The translations under genes and the position numbers were made by a program. The notes below the pieces were generated by a model, which worked only from the letters and a program-made list of their open reading frames with translations, was not told the DNA's origin and did no database searches. This document shows, piece after piece, positions 5,439-8,002 of a DNA stretch of 8,002 nt; position 1 is the first letter of the stretch, and each line of letters begins with the position of its first letter. The DNA comes from CSP1-4 sp036559965 (GTDB lineage Bacteria > Chloroflexota > Limnocylindria > Limnocylindrales > CSP1-4), in the NCBI GenBank assembly GCA_036559965.1, contig DATBSD010000024.1, forward strand, positions 1-8,002, read 5' to 3'.

Positions 5439-6573
5439 CGAGCGGATCGGCTGCCTCGACGTAGCGCCGTCCCCCGGTCGCGTCGACCGGGCGGACCCGG
5501 CCGACGACCCAGGCAGGCACCCCGCGTTCGGTCATCAGCTCGAGGGTCGCGGACACGGCGCCAGGTGGCACGATGACGGCCATGCCCAGACCACCGTTGA
5601 GCGTCGCCCGGAGCTCGGCGCCATCCATGCCGGCCAGGCCGGCGATGAGCCGATGGACCGACGGCAGCGGCCAGGTGGTCGGGTCGATGTCGGCCGCGAG
5701 CCCGGCAGGCAGCGCGCGCGGCAGGTTGCCGGGCAGACCGCCACCCGTGATGTGGGCGATGCCGTGCAGCGGCTCGCCCATGGTCGCCAGACGATCACGC
5801 AGCGCGAGGACGTCGCGCGCGTAGATGCGCGTCGGGGTCAGGAGCACCTCGCCGAGCGTCGCCAGCACATGATCGGGCTCGTCGATGGCCAGCCGCTCGG
5901 CGGCGGACTCGCCGAGCGTGGTGCGCACGACCTCGAGGTACGGCCGGTCGAGCGCCAGCTCGAAACGCGCCAGCAGGGCACGGACGAGCGAATAACCGTT
6001 GGCGTGTAGCCCGCTGGCGCCCAGCCCCACGACGGCGTCGCCGGCCTGGGCGGCCGATCCGTCGAGCAGGTCGGCACGCTCGGCGATGCCGACGCAGAAG
6101 CCGGCCAGATCGAACTCGTCGGGTCGCATGAGGCCGGGGTGCTCCGCCGTCTCACCGCCCACCAGCGCACATCCCGCCGCCGTGCAACCACTCGCCACCC
6201 CGCCGACCAGCTCGGCCACATCGAGCGGCTCCACCCGGCCGACGGCCACGTAGTCGAGGAACAGCAGGGGGCGAGCACCGAGACAGACGACGTCGTCGGC
6301 ACACATCGCCACCAGGTCGCGGCCGATGGTCCCGAAGCGCCGCATGGCCGACGCGATGGCGGTCTTGGTGCCGACGCCATCGGCAGCGCTGACCAGGACC
6401 GGCTCGCGCATCCCCCCGGGCAGGGCGACCGCACCGGCGAAGCCGCCGATCTCGCCGATGACCTCGACCTCGCCGAGTGTCCCGGCGACGTGGCCGCGCA
6501 TGAGCTCGACGGCGCGGTCGCCGGCGTCGATGTCGACCCCCGCCCCGCTGTAGGCGCCGCGCTGGGCGGTCAT
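5431..6573 (-). CDS. purM: Phosphoribosylformylglycinamidine cyclo-ligase (AIR synthetase)
   Basis: PurM performs the ATP-dependent closure of FGAM to AIR, step 5 of purine synthesis, in the cytoplasm. The 380 residues cover the whole family, slightly longer than E. coli PurM (about 345). Visible motifs in order are YSGAGVDIDAGDRAVE (8-23), AADGVGTKT (63-71), DLVAMCADDVVCLGARPLLF (86-105) then LDYVAVG, GCALVGGETAEHPG (134-147), SGLHANGYSLVR (187-198), LLTPTRIY (244-251), HITGGGLPGNLPR (274-286) and LNGGLGMAVIV (325-335). CADD where E. coli and human enzymes have CVND is a variant I associate with actinobacterial-type sequences and should not be read as inactivation. The start overlaps the purF stop (ATGA, 4 nt) and the stop lies inside the purNH start (ATGGCTGA, 8 nt). 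This indicates one polycistronic message with coupled translation and matches the lack of strong ribosome sites. Confidence 0.97.
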   Translation of the reverse strand: MTAQRGAYSGAGVDIDAGDRAVELMRGHVAGTLGEVEVIGEIGGFAGAVALPGGMREPVLVSAADGVGTKTAIASAMRRFGTIGRDLVAMCADDVVCLGARPLLFLDYVAVGRVEPLDVAELVGGVASGCTAAGCALVGGETAEHPGLMRPDEFDLAGFCVGIAERADLLDGSAAQAGDAVVGLGASGLHANGYSLVRALLARFELALDRPYLEVVRTTLGESAAERLAIDEPDHVLATLGEVLLTPTRIYARDVLALRDRLATMGEPLHGIAHITGGGLPGNLPRALPAGLAADIDPTTWPLPSVHRLIAGLAGMDGAELRATLNGGLGMAVIVPPGAVSATLELMTERGVPAWVVGRVRPVDATGGRRYVEAADPLDG

Positions 6574-7997
6574 CGGGCGGCGACCGCCTCGCCTTCGAGC
6601 ACGAACTTGTGGGACGTGGCGTCGTACGGCACCGGCACCGGGTACAGGCCATCGAAGCAGGCGAAGCAGAAGCGTTCGCGTGGCAGCTCCAGCGCATCGA
6701 GCACGCCGCCGATCGAAAGGTAGGCGAGCGAGTCGGCGCCGACGTGGTCGCGGATCTCCTCGATGCTCAGGCGCGCGGCGATGAGCTCGGTCTCGACCTG
6801 GGTGTCGATGCCATAGAAGCAGGGGTGGAAGATGGGCGGCGCGCTGATGCGCAGGTGGACCTCGCTGGCGCCGGCACGGCGCAGGAGGGCGACGATCTGC
6901 CGGGTCGTCGTGCCACGCACGATGGAGTCGTCGACGACGACGAGGCGCCGGCCACGGACCTGCTCGCGCAGGGCGCTCAGCTTCATGTCCACGCCGCGCT
7001 GGCGCATGGCCTGCGAGGGCTGGATGAAGGTCCGTCCGGCATAGCGGTTCTTGACCATGCCCTCGCGATATGGCAGTCCGCTCGCCTCGGCGAAGCCGGC
7101 CGCCGCGGGGGCGCCCGTATCGGGTACCGGGATGACCGTGTCCGCATCTGCCGGCGCCTCACGGGCGAGCGCCTCGCCCATCCGTCGCCTGGCCTCGTAC
7201 AGGTTGCGTCCCATGAGGTACGAATCGGGGCGCGCGAAGTAGATGAGCTCGAACACGCAGAGGTGCTCGGTCGCCTCGGCGAAGCGGATCGAGCGCGGCC
7301 CGTCGGGCTCGCCAAGGACGACCATCTCGCCGGGCTCGACATCGCGCACGACCTCCGCCCCCAGGAGGTCGAGCGCCGCCGTCTCCGAGGCCACGACCCA
7401 GGCGTCGGGGTGGCCGTTCAGGCCGCCGGCGATGCGCCCGAGGACGAGCGGCCGGAAGCCGTGCGGGTCGCGTACGCCGATGACCCGCTGCTCGTCCATG
7501 ACCACGAGCGAGTAGGCGCCCGAGACCTGCGGCAGGACGGTCAGCAGGGCAGCCACGAGGTCGTCGCCGGGCACGTCGGAGAGGAGCGCCGTGAGGAGCT
7601 CCGTGTCGGACGAGCCGCGGATGCGCTGCCGCCCACCGGGCAGCAGGTCGAGCAGCTGACGCGTGTTGACGAGGTTGCCGTTGTGGCCGAGCGCGACGTT
7701 GCGCTGCGCGCCCATGCGCATCGCCGGCTGGCTGTTCTCCCAGACCGACGATCCGGTCGTGGAGTAGCGGCAGTGGGAGATGGCGCGGTCGCCCTGGAAC
7801 GATGGCAGCCGCCGCTCGTCGAGCACCTGCGAGACCATGCCGAGGTCCTTGTAGACCATCACGCCGGTGCCCTCGCTGACCGCCACACCGGCCGATTCCT
7901 GCCCGCGGTGCTGGAGCGCGAACAGCCCCATCGCCGCGAGCGACGCGGCGTCCGTTGGCTCACCGCCCGGCAGAACTACGCCGAAGACGCCGCACAT
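6570..7997 (-). CDS. purF: Amidophosphoribosyltransferase
   Basis: PurF commits PRPP to purine synthesis: glutamine is hydrolysed in the N-terminal domain and the ammonia is used to make 5-phosphoribosylamine. The 475 residues are complete. The class II glutaminase domain (2 to about 235) begins with Cys2 directly after Met and shows QHRGQESAG (29-37), SHCRYSTTGS (74-83), GHNGNL (104-109) and RGSSDTELL (127-135). The phosphoribosyltransferase domain shows YFARPDSYLMG (253-263), PDTGAPAA (292-299), KNRYAGRTFI (316-325) and the PRPP loop VVVDDSIVRGTT (353-364). Cys247, Cys393, Cys444 and Cys447 (FCFACFDG) match the four [4Fe-4S] ligands of the Bacillus-type enzyme. E. coli PurF has no cluster. 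No propeptide is seen, but only 5 nt lie upstream in the window, so a longer upstream start cannot be fully excluded. As first pur gene in view it overlaps purM by 4 nt. The promoter is off the right edge. Confidence 0.97.
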   Translation of the reverse strand: MCGVFGVVLPGGEPTDAASLAAMGLFALQHRGQESAGVAVSEGTGVMVYKDLGMVSQVLDERRLPSFQGDRAISHCRYSTTGSSVWENSQPAMRMGAQRNVALGHNGNLVNTRQLLDLLPGGRQRIRGSSDTELLTALLSDVPGDDLVAALLTVLPQVSGAYSLVVMDEQRVIGVRDPHGFRPLVLGRIAGGLNGHPDAWVVASETAALDLLGAEVVRDVEPGEMVVLGEPDGPRSIRFAEATEHLCVFELIYFARPDSYLMGRNLYEARRRMGEALAREAPADADTVIPVPDTGAPAAAGFAEASGLPYREGMVKNRYAGRTFIQPSQAMRQRGVDMKLSALREQVRGRRLVVVDDSIVRGTTTRQIVALLRRAGASEVHLRISAPPIFHPCFYGIDTQVETELIAARLSIEEIRDHVGADSLAYLSIGGVLDALELPRERFCFACFDGLYPVPVPYDATSHKFVLEGEAVAAR

Positions 7998-8002
7998 TCG
8001 GT

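Noticed and set aside
3564..5576. A 670-codon open frame on the plus strand opposite purNH
   Set aside because: It lies antisense to a gene with unmistakable PurN and PurH motifs. Its translation is Arg/Gly/Asp-rich with no recognisable domain. Long antisense frames are expected in GC-rich DNA.
5431..6573. PurM inactivation because of CADD instead of CVND
   Set aside because: All other motifs are intact. The Asn-to-Asp variant fits a style I associate with actinobacterial-type PurM, so it is more likely lineage variation than loss of function.

Overview
The window is GC-rich, densely packed bacterial chromosome. Every large gene lies on the minus strand, and one small gene on the plus strand sits in the middle. 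The high GC content, the purF-purM-purN/H order, the PurM motif style (CADDVV...FLDY) and the very short gene junctions would suit a high-GC member of the Chloroflexota or Actinobacteriota. I lean slightly to Chloroflexota, but no marker in the window settles this.

Right half (3261-7997, minus strand): a purine biosynthesis operon read right to left. purF (amidophosphoribosyltransferase, step 1) overlaps purM (AIR synthetase, step 5) by 4 nt. purM overlaps the next gene by 8 nt. That gene is one uninterrupted 725-residue reading frame joining PurN (GAR formyltransferase, step 3) to PurH (AICAR formyltransferase / IMP cyclohydrolase, steps 9-10). Both 10-formyl-THF-dependent steps and the final ring closure are therefore on one polypeptide. 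The order F-M-N-H is the classical one; the N-H fusion is the unusual part. The operon promoter lies beyond the right edge. A short Ala-rich, acidic, low-complexity protein gene (2787-3215) follows 45 bp after purNH on the same strand.

Middle (2304-2763): a 230-bp divergent intergenic region with several candidate protein-binding sites (palindromes and a tandem imperfect repeat), then a 60-residue, highly charged plus-strand protein with an excellent Shine-Dalgarno. It ends in a near-perfect hairpin terminator shared with the convergent Ala-rich gene.

Left end (1-2303, minus strand): a tight three-gene unit. It holds a Crp/Fnr-family regulator, a GAF-domain protein (1-nt overlap with the regulator), and a subtilisin-like S8 serine protease with no signal peptide that runs off the left edge. 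The GAF stop codon and the protease start are in the same frame, only two codons apart. The unit looks like a sensor/regulator/intracellular protease module, but its substrate and signal are unknown.

No tRNA, rRNA, CRISPR array, insertion sequence or phage feature was seen. The purine genes are ordinary housekeeping genes apart from the fusion. The points most worth a second look are the PurN-PurH fusion, the Crp-GAF-subtilase unit, and the small plus-strand gene with its repeat-bearing upstream region.
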